41,263 nucleotides of DNA. It comes from Phycisphaerales bacterium (lineage in GTDB: Bacteria; Planctomycetota; Phycisphaerae; UBA1845; UTPLA1). The notes beneath the pieces were generated by a model that was not told where the DNA came from, did not search any database, and worked only from the letters and a program-made list of their open reading frames with translations. The translations under genes and the position numbers were made by a program. Where the stretch lies: assembly GCA_022360095.1 (NCBI GenBank), contig JAKSDK010001650.1:1-41263 (forward strand), given 5' to 3'. Shown one piece after another: positions 27,452 to 34,614 of the stretch; position 1 is the stretch's first letter; every line of letters starts with the position of its first letter.

Positions 27452-27865
27452 CTACTTGCCCTTCAGCTCCACCTTTCCGCCGGCCTCCTCGATCTGCTTC
27501 TGGAGGGCTTCGGCGTCTTCCTTGGACAGATCTTCCTTGATCGCTTTCGGCGCGGAATCGACGATTTCCTTGGCTTCCTTCAATCCCAGGCCCGTCGCCG
27601 CGCGAACGACTTTGATGACGTTGATCTTGCTCGATCCGGCATCCGTCAGGACCACGTCGAAGGCGCTCGGGGCCTCGTCCTCAGCAGCGCCTTCACCGCC
27701 GCCGCCCGCGGCCATCACGACCGCGCCGCCGCCGGCAGGCTCGATGCCGTAAGTATCCTTCAGGTAATCCGCCAATCCCTGCGCATCCTTGACGCTCAGT
27801 TCGACGATCTTGTCGCCAATTTCCTTGATCGCTGCACTGAACTCCTTGGCTGGTGCTTCTGCCAT
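27452..27865 (-). CDS. rplL: 50S ribosomal protein L7/L12
   Basis: A 137-residue L12, the flexible stalk protein that recruits translation GTPases. It has the N-terminal dimerisation segment (about 1-38), an Ala/Gly-rich hinge (VVMAAGGGGEGAAEDEAP) and the C-terminal domain with SSKINVIKVVRAATGLGLKEAKEIVDSAP. Start ATG 27865 has AGGAG about 8 bases upstream; a GTG 9 bases earlier is too close to that site. It follows rplJ after an unusually long gap containing a hairpin. It is the last gene of the operon: a strong terminator follows and rpoB is not adjacent, unlike in most bacteria. Confidence 0.97.
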   Translation of the reverse strand: MAEAPAKEFSAAIKEIGDKIVELSVKDAQGLADYLKDTYGIEPAGGGAVVMAAGGGGEGAAEDEAPSAFDVVLTDAGSSKINVIKVVRAATGLGLKEAKEIVDSAPKAIKEDLSKEDAEALQKQIEEAGGKVELKGK

Positions 27866-28034
27866 GATGTTCACTCCTCGTTATGCTTTGACACCGATTG
27901 ATCATTCGAACCGATGTCAGGGGTTCACCGTCCCGAAAGCTGAAGTCCCGCTGACTTCATTTAACCCGGATCGCAAACACGCGACCTTCGAATAGGGCCG
28001 TCGGGTTCGTGGACTTTATTATTTTGCTTTCCCA

Positions 28035-28084
28035 GGCCGTGTCGGCCCGGCTCGATTAATTCCGGACCGACACGGCCCGGCTCG
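28035..28084 (-). promoter_or_regulatory. Hairpin and direct repeat between rplJ and rplL
   Basis: An 11-bp inverted repeat, GGCCGTGTCGG (28035-28045) with CCGACACGGCC (28067-28077), overlaps a 12-base direct repeat, CGGCCCGGCTCG (28043-28054 and 28073-28084). It begins directly after the rplJ stop codon. The minus-strand sequence after it lacks a T tract, so it is more likely a processing or stability element than a full terminator. It may help set the excess of L12 over L10. That role is inference. Confidence 0.5.
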
Positions 28085-28621
28085 CTATGCGACTTTTGTG
28101 ATTTTTTCTCCCTTTTCCAGCTTGTCGACGATGGCCTTGATGCAACCGGCGATCTTGCCGCCGACGTTCAACTGACCGGCGATCCGGCGGCCGGGAGACA
28201 TGGCCAACATGACGATTTCGCCCTGCAATTCGGTCCTGCTCTTGCGCTTCGAGATTTCCTCGATCGTCAGGACATCCGGCTCGCCTTCGACCAGACCCTC
28301 TTTCAATCCGAGGGCGGGATACTCTTTGGCCAGGCGAATCAACTCCTTGGCGGTATCCACCGGACTCGTCCCGCCGGTCACGAAGGCACAGGAACCCGTC
28401 AGCCGCGTGGCAAGCGGCTCCAGTACCGTTCCCGACAAAGCACGACTCGCGGCCGAGTTCTTAACGACGTGGACTTCCACGTCCTTCTTACGAAGCTCAC
28501 CTCGAAACGCATTTGCGTCGTTGCCGCTGAGACCCAACACATCAATCACCAGGACGCTGTCCAGCGACTCGTATCGCGACTTCACATCCTTTTCAACCAT
28601 GGACTTGACTGCACGACTCAT
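28085..28621 (-). CDS. rplJ: 50S ribosomal protein L10
   Basis: A 178-residue L10, the base of the L12 stalk that binds the 23S rRNA GTPase centre. It has SLDSVLVIDVLGLSGNDANAFRGEL, the KNSAASRAL segment and a C-terminal helix rich in Glu and Lys (AIVDKLEKGEKITKV) that holds L12 dimers. Start ATG 28621 has CGGAG 6-7 bases upstream. It lies 12 bases after rplA, so the two are co-transcribed. Confidence 0.95.
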   Translation of the reverse strand: MSRAVKSMVEKDVKSRYESLDSVLVIDVLGLSGNDANAFRGELRKKDVEVHVVKNSAASRALSGTVLEPLATRLTGSCAFVTGGTSPVDTAKELIRLAKEYPALGLKEGLVEGEPDVLTIEEISKRKSRTELQGEIVMLAMSPGRRIAGQLNVGGKIAGCIKAIVDKLEKGEKITKVA

Positions 28622-28633
28622 GATGTGACTCCG

Positions 28634-29413
28634 TTAGCTCTGCGCTACCTGCAATTCAATGCCGGGCGACATGGTCCCACTGATGCAAACTTTCTTAATA
28701 TAGGTGCCTTTGCTGGTCGCCGGCTTGAGCCTGCGAATGTGATCGACGAACGCAGTGATGTTCTCTTTGAGATCTTCATCTGAGAAACTCACCCGGCCGA
28801 CGACTGCGTGAATATTCGCCCCTTTGTCGTTGCGAAACTCGATCTTGCCGGCGGCAAAATCTCGAACGGCTGACTCGACCTCAGGCGTCACCGTACCGTT
28901 CTTGGGACTCGGCATCTTCCCCTGCGGACCCAGGACGCGACCAAGCCGTCCGACCTTGCCCATCGACCGAGGATGGGCGATTGCCACATCGAAGTCCATC
29001 CAGCCGTCGGATATCTTTTTGACCAAATCGTCAATGCCGGCTTCGACAGCGCCGGCAGCCTTGGCCTTTTCGGCGTCCTCGCCGTCACAAAAAGCGATCA
29101 CTTTCTTGGTCTTGCCGATCCCCTTTGGCAAAGACACACTACCGCGAATCATCTGGTCGGCGTGCTGCGGATCGATACCGAGGTTCATGACCAGGTTCAC
29201 GGTCTGATCGAACTTCGTGCCTTTCGCGACGTCCTTCAAGAGCTTGACGCCGTCATCCAAACCGTATTGTTTTTTGGATTCGACCTTCTCCAGATTGGCC
29301 AGATGCCGTCGACTTTTGCGCCGCATGGCCCGCCCGCGTTCGCGACGGCCGCTCGCCTTTGTCGACTCCGCTTTTGGTGCGCCTTCTTTCTTCTCCACCT
29401 GTTTATCAGCCAT
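28634..29413 (-). CDS. rplA: 50S ribosomal protein L1
   Basis: A 259-residue L1, slightly longer than the usual 230. It binds 23S rRNA at the L1 stalk and moves deacylated tRNA. The hallmark MGKVGRLGRVLGPQGKMP and the KNGTVT segment are present, as is DDGVKLLKDVAKGTKFDQTV near the start. The extra length is a Lys/Arg-rich tail of about 25 residues at the N-terminus (KKEGAPKAESTKASGRRERGRA). Start ATG 29413 has AAAGG about 10 bases upstream. In many bacteria L1 represses its own operon by binding the rplK leader. Confidence 0.95.
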   Translation of the reverse strand: MADKQVEKKEGAPKAESTKASGRRERGRAMRRKSRRHLANLEKVESKKQYGLDDGVKLLKDVAKGTKFDQTVNLVMNLGIDPQHADQMIRGSVSLPKGIGKTKKVIAFCDGEDAEKAKAAGAVEAGIDDLVKKISDGWMDFDVAIAHPRSMGKVGRLGRVLGPQGKMPSPKNGTVTPEVESAVRDFAAGKIEFRNDKGANIHAVVGRVSFSDEDLKENITAFVDHIRRLKPATSKGTYIKKVCISGTMSPGIELQVAQS

Positions 29414-29510
29414 CGAACTACCTTTCTAACGACACGAGGGTCTGCCACGATTCCCGGCTCGTGGTCGAGCTCTCCGATAAACCGCCGTTTCGACGGTCAT
29501 GTATACTTTT

Positions 29511-29939
29511 CTAATCCGCGACCTCGATGCCCATGTTTCGAGCCGTACCGGCAATGATTCGCTTGCCAGCCTCGATGTCGGTGCAATTCAAGTCGGCGAT
29601 CTTCGTCTTGGCGATCTCCTCCAACTGGGCCTGCGTCACTGTGCCGACCTTCTCACGGTTCGGCACACCCGAACCCTTGGCGATCTTCGCCGCCTCCTTC
29701 AGCAGCACGGCCGCCGGCGGACTCTTGACGATGAAATCAAAACTCTTGTCGGCATAGACGCTGACGACGGCCGTCACCGGCATACCGTTCAGCTGCTTGG
29801 TCTTGTCGTTGAACTGCTGAACGAACTGACCGGGATTCACACCGTACTGACCGCATGCAGGTCCGATCGGCGGCGCCGGAGTCGCCTGTCCGCCGGGTCC
29901 CTGAACCTTGAACACTGCTGTTACTTTTTTCTTCGCCAC
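29511..29939 (-). CDS. rplK: 50S ribosomal protein L11
   Basis: A 142-residue L11, normal length; it binds the GTPase-associated rRNA region and is needed for RelA activation. Conserved features include AVFKVQGPGGQATPAPPIGPA, the loop GQYGVNPGQFVQQFN, the SPPAAVLLKEAAKI segment and a C-terminal ending GTARNMGIEV. Start ATG 29939; about 40 bases separate it from nusG. Confidence 0.97.
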   Translation of the reverse strand: MAKKKVTAVFKVQGPGGQATPAPPIGPACGQYGVNPGQFVQQFNDKTKQLNGMPVTAVVSVYADKSFDFIVKSPPAAVLLKEAAKIAKGSGVPNREKVGTVTQAQLEEIAKTKIADLNCTDIEAGKRIIAGTARNMGIEVAD

Positions 29940-29978
29940 GAAACTTGCCTCTAATCGTCGGTTGCTTTCTCGATTTAC

Positions 29979-30761
29979 CTACGTCAGCTCGATCTGCCAG
30001 TATTCCAGCTCGATCGGTGTGGGGCGACCGAAGATGGTCACGATCACGCGGACCTGCCCCTTGTCCGGGAATACTTCGTCGATCTCGCCCTCGAAGTTCT
30101 CGAACGGGCCTTCCTTGACCTTGATCTGATCGCCCTTCTTCATGCCGGCCATGCCTGCCAGGGTCGGCTGCTCCGCCGATTTCTCAATGACGGCCAGCAT
30201 CTTCTCCACGTCATGCGGCTTCATCGGAGTCGGTTTGCCGTCGGAGCCGATGAAATCGCCGACGCTCATGGTCTCCTTGATCATGAACCAGATGTCCTCG
30301 GGAACACTGCCGTCCTCCTCGGTGGCCATCTCCACGAAGACGTAGCCCGGGTAGAGCTTTTTGTCGAACACCTTGGCCACGCGACCGCGCATCCGCTTTT
30401 CGCGCTGGGTCGGCACGAGGATTCGACCGATACGGTTTTCCAAATGCTCGATCTTGACCTTGCGCTTCAGCGCTTCGCAGACCTGATCCTCCCGGTTGCT
30501 GGCGACGCGAAGCACGTACCACAACATGGAGGAATCGCCGCTGCCAATCGATTCCTGAGGCGAGGAAGGAGGCGGAGCGTCGGCAGCCGCATCGGAGGTC
30601 GGCGAAACCGTCTCGTCCGGCGACGCCTCCTCAGCCGATTCGACGGCCGGTTCCTCGACATTACCGCCTTCAAGAGGCTCGTCACGAGGACCGGATTCGC
30701 CTACACCGCTCTCTTCGCCGTCCATCACCTTGATTTCCTCGTTTTCACCGGTTGAGGACAT
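29979..30761 (-). CDS. nusG: Transcription termination/antitermination protein NusG, with acidic N-terminal extension
   Basis: NusG binds RNA polymerase and links it to ribosomes or Rho. The 260-residue protein has a normal NGN domain from about residue 79 (MLWYVLRVASNREDQVCEALK, LYPGYVFVEM) and a KOW domain at the end (KKGDQIKVKEGPFENFEGEI). The first 78 residues are a low-complexity Glu, Asp, Ser and Pro tail not found in standard NusG. The tail looks genuine because the start at 30761 overlaps the secE stop by one base (TGATG), a typical coupling junction. An alternative is an internal start at Met79, which would give a normal length protein. Confidence 0.93.
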   Translation of the reverse strand: MSSTGENEEIKVMDGEESGVGESGPRDEPLEGGNVEEPAVESAEEASPDETVSPTSDAAADAPPPSSPQESIGSGDSSMLWYVLRVASNREDQVCEALKRKVKIEHLENRIGRILVPTQREKRMRGRVAKVFDKKLYPGYVFVEMATEEDGSVPEDIWFMIKETMSVGDFIGSDGKPTPMKPHDVEKMLAVIEKSAEQPTLAGMAGMKKGDQIKVKEGPFENFEGEIDEVFPDKGQVRVIVTIFGRPTPIELEYWQIELT

Positions 30762-31354
30762 CAGAACAGTTCCTTGATCGCATCAATGAGCGCGGCTCCT
30801 TTGAGGACACCGATAGCGTTGAAGAAGGACATGAAAAAGATATCCACCACAAACAACATGACCGTCATCGCGACCAGCAAAAAGATCACGACCTTGGTCG
30901 AGCCGATGATGTCCTTCCGGCTGGTCCAGTTGACCTTTTTCATTTCCCCTTCGGTGGCGATGAGGAAATCACCGACTTTTTTGTTCAGCCCCAGGAGCCA
31001 GTATCCCACGAGACCAAAAATCGCAATCACGGTCGCAAATACGCTGACCTGGACCACTTGCGTATATTTTCCGGCATCGACAAGCGAAAACTTGTCATAC
31101 AAGAACCACGCAAACCAGAAAACCAATGCACCGTATCCCACCCCCGACCAAATCCGGGTATGGTAGCCTTGTCCGGATTTGTAGATATCGAAGAATCCGC
31201 GTTTGGGCGCGGTCTCCGTACGATCCTTTGAAGACCTGCCCTCGTTCCCTGCGCTCGCTGTTGCCTCAGACACCGGTTTTTTCTTCCTTTCCGCGACGGC
31301 TGCACCGGCCTGTCCGGAGCCTTGAAAATCGTTTTTTTCTTCTCGCTTGGCCAT
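30761..31354 (-). CDS. secE: Preprotein translocase subunit SecE
   Basis: A 197-residue SecE, longer than the 60-residue Gram-positive form and similar in plan to the three-helix forms. A charged N-terminal 50 residues precede two helices (about 70-88 and 99-122), then the conserved amphipathic segment GDFLIATEGEMKKVNW(TS)R and the last helix (about 155-180, KVVIFLLVAMTVMLFVVDIF). SecE holds SecY in the membrane. Start ATG 31354; the stop shares a base with the nusG start. It follows tRNA-Trp, the usual order in bacteria. Confidence 0.92.
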   Translation of the reverse strand: MAKREEKNDFQGSGQAGAAVAERKKKPVSEATASAGNEGRSSKDRTETAPKRGFFDIYKSGQGYHTRIWSGVGYGALVFWFAWFLYDKFSLVDAGKYTQVVQVSVFATVIAIFGLVGYWLLGLNKKVGDFLIATEGEMKKVNWTSRKDIIGSTKVVIFLLVAMTVMLFVVDIFFMSFFNAIGVLKGAALIDAIKELF

Positions 31355-31411
31355 CGTCGATTACTCAGAGCTATAGCAAACTTCCCAAATCACAACGGCC
31401 TCTTCGCCTCA

Positions 31412-31484
31412 CAGGAGTGGAGGGACTCGAACCCCCAACCGCCGGTTTTGGAAACCGGTGCTCTGCCAATTGAGCTACACTCCT
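31412..31484 (-). tRNA. tRNA-Trp (anticodon CCA)
   Basis: A 73-base cloverleaf read on the minus strand. The acceptor stem AGGAGTG pairs with CACTCCT, with a G discriminator. The D arm is TAGCTCAATTGGCAGAGC, the anticodon stem CCGGT/ACCGG encloses CCA at 31451-31449, and the T arm has GGTTCGAGTCC. The 3' CCA is not encoded. It lies between rpmG and secE, the usual place for this tRNA. Confidence 0.96.
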
Positions 31485-31521
31485 CCTGAAAAACCGGCTC
31501 CGATCCGAAAGTCGTCTAAAC

Positions 31522-31698
31522 CTACTTCCGCTTGATTTTATGCATCGTATGCTTGCGATCGGTCTTGCAATATTTCTTGAGTCCCTCTTTCAGTCCTTCA
31601 GGAATTCCGGTTTTCACGTTGACGCTCGTGCGATAATTCAAACGATCGCACTCTTTGCACTGTAGCCAGACGTTTTCTCGTTTGCTTGCCTTCGCCAT
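31522..31698 (-). CDS. rpmG: 50S ribosomal protein L33 (small gene)
   Basis: A 58-residue protein beginning MAKASKRENVWLQCKECDRL and ending KYCKTDRKHTMHKIKRK. It matches L33 over its full length. Zinc-type L33 has two CxxC pairs. Here the first pair is intact (Cys14 and Cys17) but the second is Cys44 with Asp47 in place of Cys, so zinc binding may be altered. The ATG at 31698 has GAGGA 8 bases upstream. The gene sits between tuf and tRNA-Trp in the same direction, as is common. Confidence 0.92.
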   Translation of the reverse strand: MAKASKRENVWLQCKECDRLNYRTSVNVKTGIPEGLKEGLKKYCKTDRKHTMHKIKRK

Positions 31699-31734
31699 GG
31701 TGCTGTTCCTCGCTGCGCCACATCACAAAAGAGC

Positions 31735-31764
31735 CGGCCTGGCCACACGTCCACGACCAGGCCG
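31735..31764 (-). terminator. Hairpin between tuf and rpmG, possible attenuator
   Basis: CGGCCTGG (31735-31742) pairs with CCAGGCCG (31757-31764) and on the minus strand is followed by GCTCTTTTGTG. The T tract is short, so partial termination after tuf is likelier than a full stop, because rpmG begins about 36 bases later. Confidence 0.5.
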
Positions 31765-31791
31765 AACGCGCTGATGATGGGGGCACATTCC

Positions 31792-33000
31792 CTATTCGAC
31801 CACCTTCGTTACAACGCCGGAGCCGACCGTTCGACCGCCCTCGCGGACCGCGAATCGCACACCCTCTTCCAAAGCAATCGGAGACTGAAGGCTGACCTCC
31901 AGAGTCACGTTGTCACCCGGCATACACATCTCGGCGCCACCTAACAACTTCAAGTTGCCGGTCACGTCCGTCGTTCGAACATAAAACTGCGGGCTGTAAT
32001 TATTGAAAAACGGCGTGTGACGACCGCCCTCTTCCTTCGTCAAGACATAGACCTCAGCCTCGAACTTCGTATGCGGCGTGATCGAGCCGGGCTTGGCCAG
32101 CACCTGACCACGCTCCAGTTCTTCCTTATCGACGCCGCGAAGCAACAAACCGACGTTGTCGCCGGCCTGCCCCTCATCCAACGTCTTGTTAAACATCTCG
32201 ACGCCCGTCACCGTCGTCTTGCGAGACTCTTTGTTGAGGCCGACGATCTCAACTTCGTCACCCACGTGAATGATGCCGCGCTCGATTCGGCCCGTGCCGA
32301 CCGTGCCGCGGCCCTTGATACTGAACACGTCTTCCACGGGCATGAGAAACGGCTTGTCCGACTCTCGCGCCGGCTCGGGAATGCTGTTATCCAGCGCGTC
32401 CATCAGCTTCTGGATGCAGTCGTTTGCCTCAGCGTTCTCCGGCTCCATCATGGCCCTGTTGGCCTGGCCGCGAATAATCGGAACATCATCACCCGGGAAA
32501 TCATACTTCTTCAGGAGATCGCGAACTTCTTCCTCGACCAGGTCGAGAAGCTCCGGATCATCCAGAAGATCAACCTTGTTCAGAAACACCACCAGTGAAG
32601 GCACGTTGACCTGACGCGCGAGCAACACGTGCTCCCGAGTCTGGGGCATCGGGCCGTCGGCGGCACTCACGACGAGGATCGCACCGTCCATTTGGGCGGC
32701 GCCGGTGATCATGTTCTTGACGTAGTCAGCGTGGCCGGGGCAGTCCACATGGGCATAATGGCGATTGTCCGACTCGTACTCGACGTGCGAGGTGGCGATG
32801 GTCAGAATCTTGGTCGGATCGCGCCGACCGTCCTTTTCCGAGGCCTTTGCCACTTCGTCGTACGCCTTGAACTTCGCCAGCCCCTTCTTTGCCTGGACTG
32901 CGGTGATCGCTGCCGTCAGAGTGGTCTTTCCATGATCAACGTGGCCGATGGTGCCGACATTCACATGGGGTTTGGTTCGTTCGAATTTTTCCTTGGCCAT
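31792..33000 (-). CDS. tuf: Elongation factor Tu
   Basis: EF-Tu delivers aminoacyl-tRNA to the ribosome. The 402-residue protein has the P-loop GHVDHGKT (19-26), DCPGHADY and NKVDLL, followed by beta-barrel domains 2 and 3 with standard sequences (GRGTVGTGRIERG, GDNVTLEVSLQ). The switch I region differs from the usual form: the conserved RGITIN is KILTIA here (64-69), preceded by a short insert (GRRDPT). The Mg-binding Thr corresponds to Thr67. A strong GGAGGA ribosome binding site lies 9 bases before ATG 33000. It is preceded by tRNA-Thr, echoing the thrT-tufB order of E. coli. Confidence 0.97.
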   Translation of the reverse strand: MAKEKFERTKPHVNVGTIGHVDHGKTTLTAAITAVQAKKGLAKFKAYDEVAKASEKDGRRDPTKILTIATSHVEYESDNRHYAHVDCPGHADYVKNMITGAAQMDGAILVVSAADGPMPQTREHVLLARQVNVPSLVVFLNKVDLLDDPELLDLVEEEVRDLLKKYDFPGDDVPIIRGQANRAMMEPENAEANDCIQKLMDALDNSIPEPARESDKPFLMPVEDVFSIKGRGTVGTGRIERGIIHVGDEVEIVGLNKESRKTTVTGVEMFNKTLDEGQAGDNVGLLLRGVDKEELERGQVLAKPGSITPHTKFEAEVYVLTKEEGGRHTPFFNNYSPQFYVRTTDVTGNLKLLGGAEMCMPGDNVTLEVSLQSPIALEEGVRFAVREGGRTVGSGVVTKVVE

Positions 33001-33051
33001 TCCAGCGATTCCTCCGCGAGATTGTGTCGCAAATTACGACATTTGTCCTTT

Positions 33052-33078
33052 TCTATAAAATGACTTCATTGATGACAA
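33052..33078 (-). promoter_or_regulatory. Possible promoter of tuf
   Basis: On the minus strand TTGTCA (33078-33073) and TATAGA (33057-33052) are spaced by 15 bases, a little short of ideal, about 55 bases before the tuf start. A weaker alternative with another -10 is possible, and the transcript may instead begin upstream of tRNA-Thr. Confidence 0.3.
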
Positions 33079-33278
33079 ACCAAAACTAAGCTACCGGGCC
33101 TCCATTCGACTCCGGCAGTTTGCTCCATCCCGTAAACAAACCAATAATCGAAGCCGGACAGCGATGCAACGAGCCGCCTTGCTCGCACGTGACTCATCGC
33201 CGCCAAACGCTCACGACACTGAGCGCGACTTGCAATGTTGACCGCGCCTCCAGTCGAGCCCACGCAGCCTCACAGGAA

Positions 33279-33351
<73 letters not shown>

Positions 33352-33498
33352 AGCGTATGCGAGCACGCCCGCGCGCCCTGGTCACGGCCCCGCATCTGGA
33401 CCGGCACGCGCAAAGCACTGCGCCGACCACAAATAAGACCCGCCAGTATAAAGCCAATCTCTATCGCGTCAACGGGCTATTCACACTGGGGTAGTGTC

Positions 33499-33921
33499 CT
33501 AATTTGGTGAGTTCTTCCACTCGACGGGCTTAAGATCGAATTTTAGGCTTGTCAGCTTAATTACAGATTGCTCTATTTTATGTAAGTGATTGCCAACAAA
33601 GGTTTTCTTGGCCGTCTCAGCCGTTATCCAAGAACTCGAATCGGAATCGTAACGTACCGCCGCCGCCGCATCATAGAGAGGGCGAAAATGCTTGTGGATG
33701 TTAAGGTATCGCCTAGTTGTCTTCAGCCGCTTTAGTCGCTCAGCATGGCTATGGTGGGGTCGGTTTTTGTCGAATGAGGACAGAATCTCGAAACAGTGAA
33801 GAGCGGCGTAAAAAGCTACAGTTACAATCCAATCGCTATAGTCATTATCAATCGATTGTAAAAATCTGCGATTATGAAGCCACTTCTCCCTGTGTAGCTG
33901 TTGCCTGGTCTTGTGGTCCAT
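33499..33921 (-). CDS. HEPN-like small protein
   Basis: A 140-residue helical protein. The segment DWIVTVAFYAALHCFEILSS followed by HHSHAERLKRLK and FRPLYDAAAAVRYDS resembles HEPN-type proteins found in toxin-antitoxin and defence loci. RRYLNIH gives an R-x4/5-H spacing, but I am unsure it is the catalytic HEPN motif. The start overlaps the preceding gene by 50 bases, so the two are probably translated together. The region is much richer in A and T than its neighbours, which suggests transfer. Function is a guess; an RNase toxin or nucleotide-binding role are possible. Confidence 0.65.
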   Translation of the reverse strand: MDHKTRQQLHREKWLHNRRFLQSIDNDYSDWIVTVAFYAALHCFEILSSFDKNRPHHSHAERLKRLKTTRRYLNIHKHFRPLYDAAAAVRYDSDSSSWITAETAKKTFVGNHLHKIEQSVIKLTSLKFDLKPVEWKNSPN

Positions 33922-34357
33922 GAAAGGCTAGAGCTTGCTCTTCGTCAAGAAACGCGGCCAATTCAGTAGAGGATTTACCCGGAATCTGAACTACTTGGCA
34001 ACGCCAGTATTGGAATTTTTCCGCCAATTCCACGTCCAGTTCAGTAAGCTCGTCTGCTAGTAAGTTGTCGTATTGATCAGACTTAGGGACCGAAAATACA
34101 ACAAGGTCGCCATCGCGACTTGCCAAGTAGCAAGCATGTAAACTCTCAATACGCTTGGTGACCCATTCGGAAATATGCTTGATGAGTTCTTTCAGTTCCG
34201 CCTGAAAGGCGATTTCTCCAAGGCCGCTCTGAACAGCTTGAATAGTCTCTTTGCAAGAGAGTACAAATCGGTCTTCATTCTCCGGGGAGATGAGGACCGA
34301 CCGCTCATCGCGCGCATCTAAAACATGCGGTGTTTTGTTCTTTGTCCGCTCAGTCAT
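33872..34357 (-). CDS. Uncharacterised protein paired with the HEPN-like gene
   Basis: A 161-residue soluble protein that starts with LDARDERSVLISPENEDRF. It has a central alternating pattern (ACYLASRDGDLVVFSVPKS) and a C-terminal acidic helix (ELTELDVELAEKFQYW). I do not recognise the family with certainty. It lies immediately upstream of, and overlaps by 50 bases, the HEPN-like gene, so it is the likely partner or antidote. Base composition is AT-rich like its partner. Confidence 0.6.
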   Translation of the reverse strand: MTERTKNKTPHVLDARDERSVLISPENEDRFVLSCKETIQAVQSGLGEIAFQAELKELIKHISEWVTKRIESLHACYLASRDGDLVVFSVPKSDQYDNLLADELTELDVELAEKFQYWRCQVVQIPGKSSTELAAFLDEEQALAFHGPQDQATATQGEVAS

Positions 34358-34614
34358 GCTAAAGCGCTCTTTTCGCGTACAATGGGCACCCTTCTCACTA
34401 CATAACTATATCGGACAAAAGGATTTACGTCAATAGTCGCGATCACCACCCAACTAACAGTCTCTCGTAAAGGCAGCTTTGTCAAGTCCTTACGAGGAGA
34501 AAATTTTCCGAAAATACGCCAAACTAACTTAGCACAAAACAACCGCCATGACCGGAAACAGCACCGAACGCCACATAAAACCATACTAATCAAACAGTTA
34601 TAGCAAGAATTCCG

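Noticed and set aside
33066..33263. 65-codon minus frame between tRNA-Thr and tuf
   Set aside because: No family, no ribosome binding site and it lies in the promoter/leader region of tuf.
34354..34593. 79-codon minus frame upstream of the AT-rich pair
   Set aside because: Cysteine-rich odd composition, no conserved motif, overlaps the presumed promoter of the pair.
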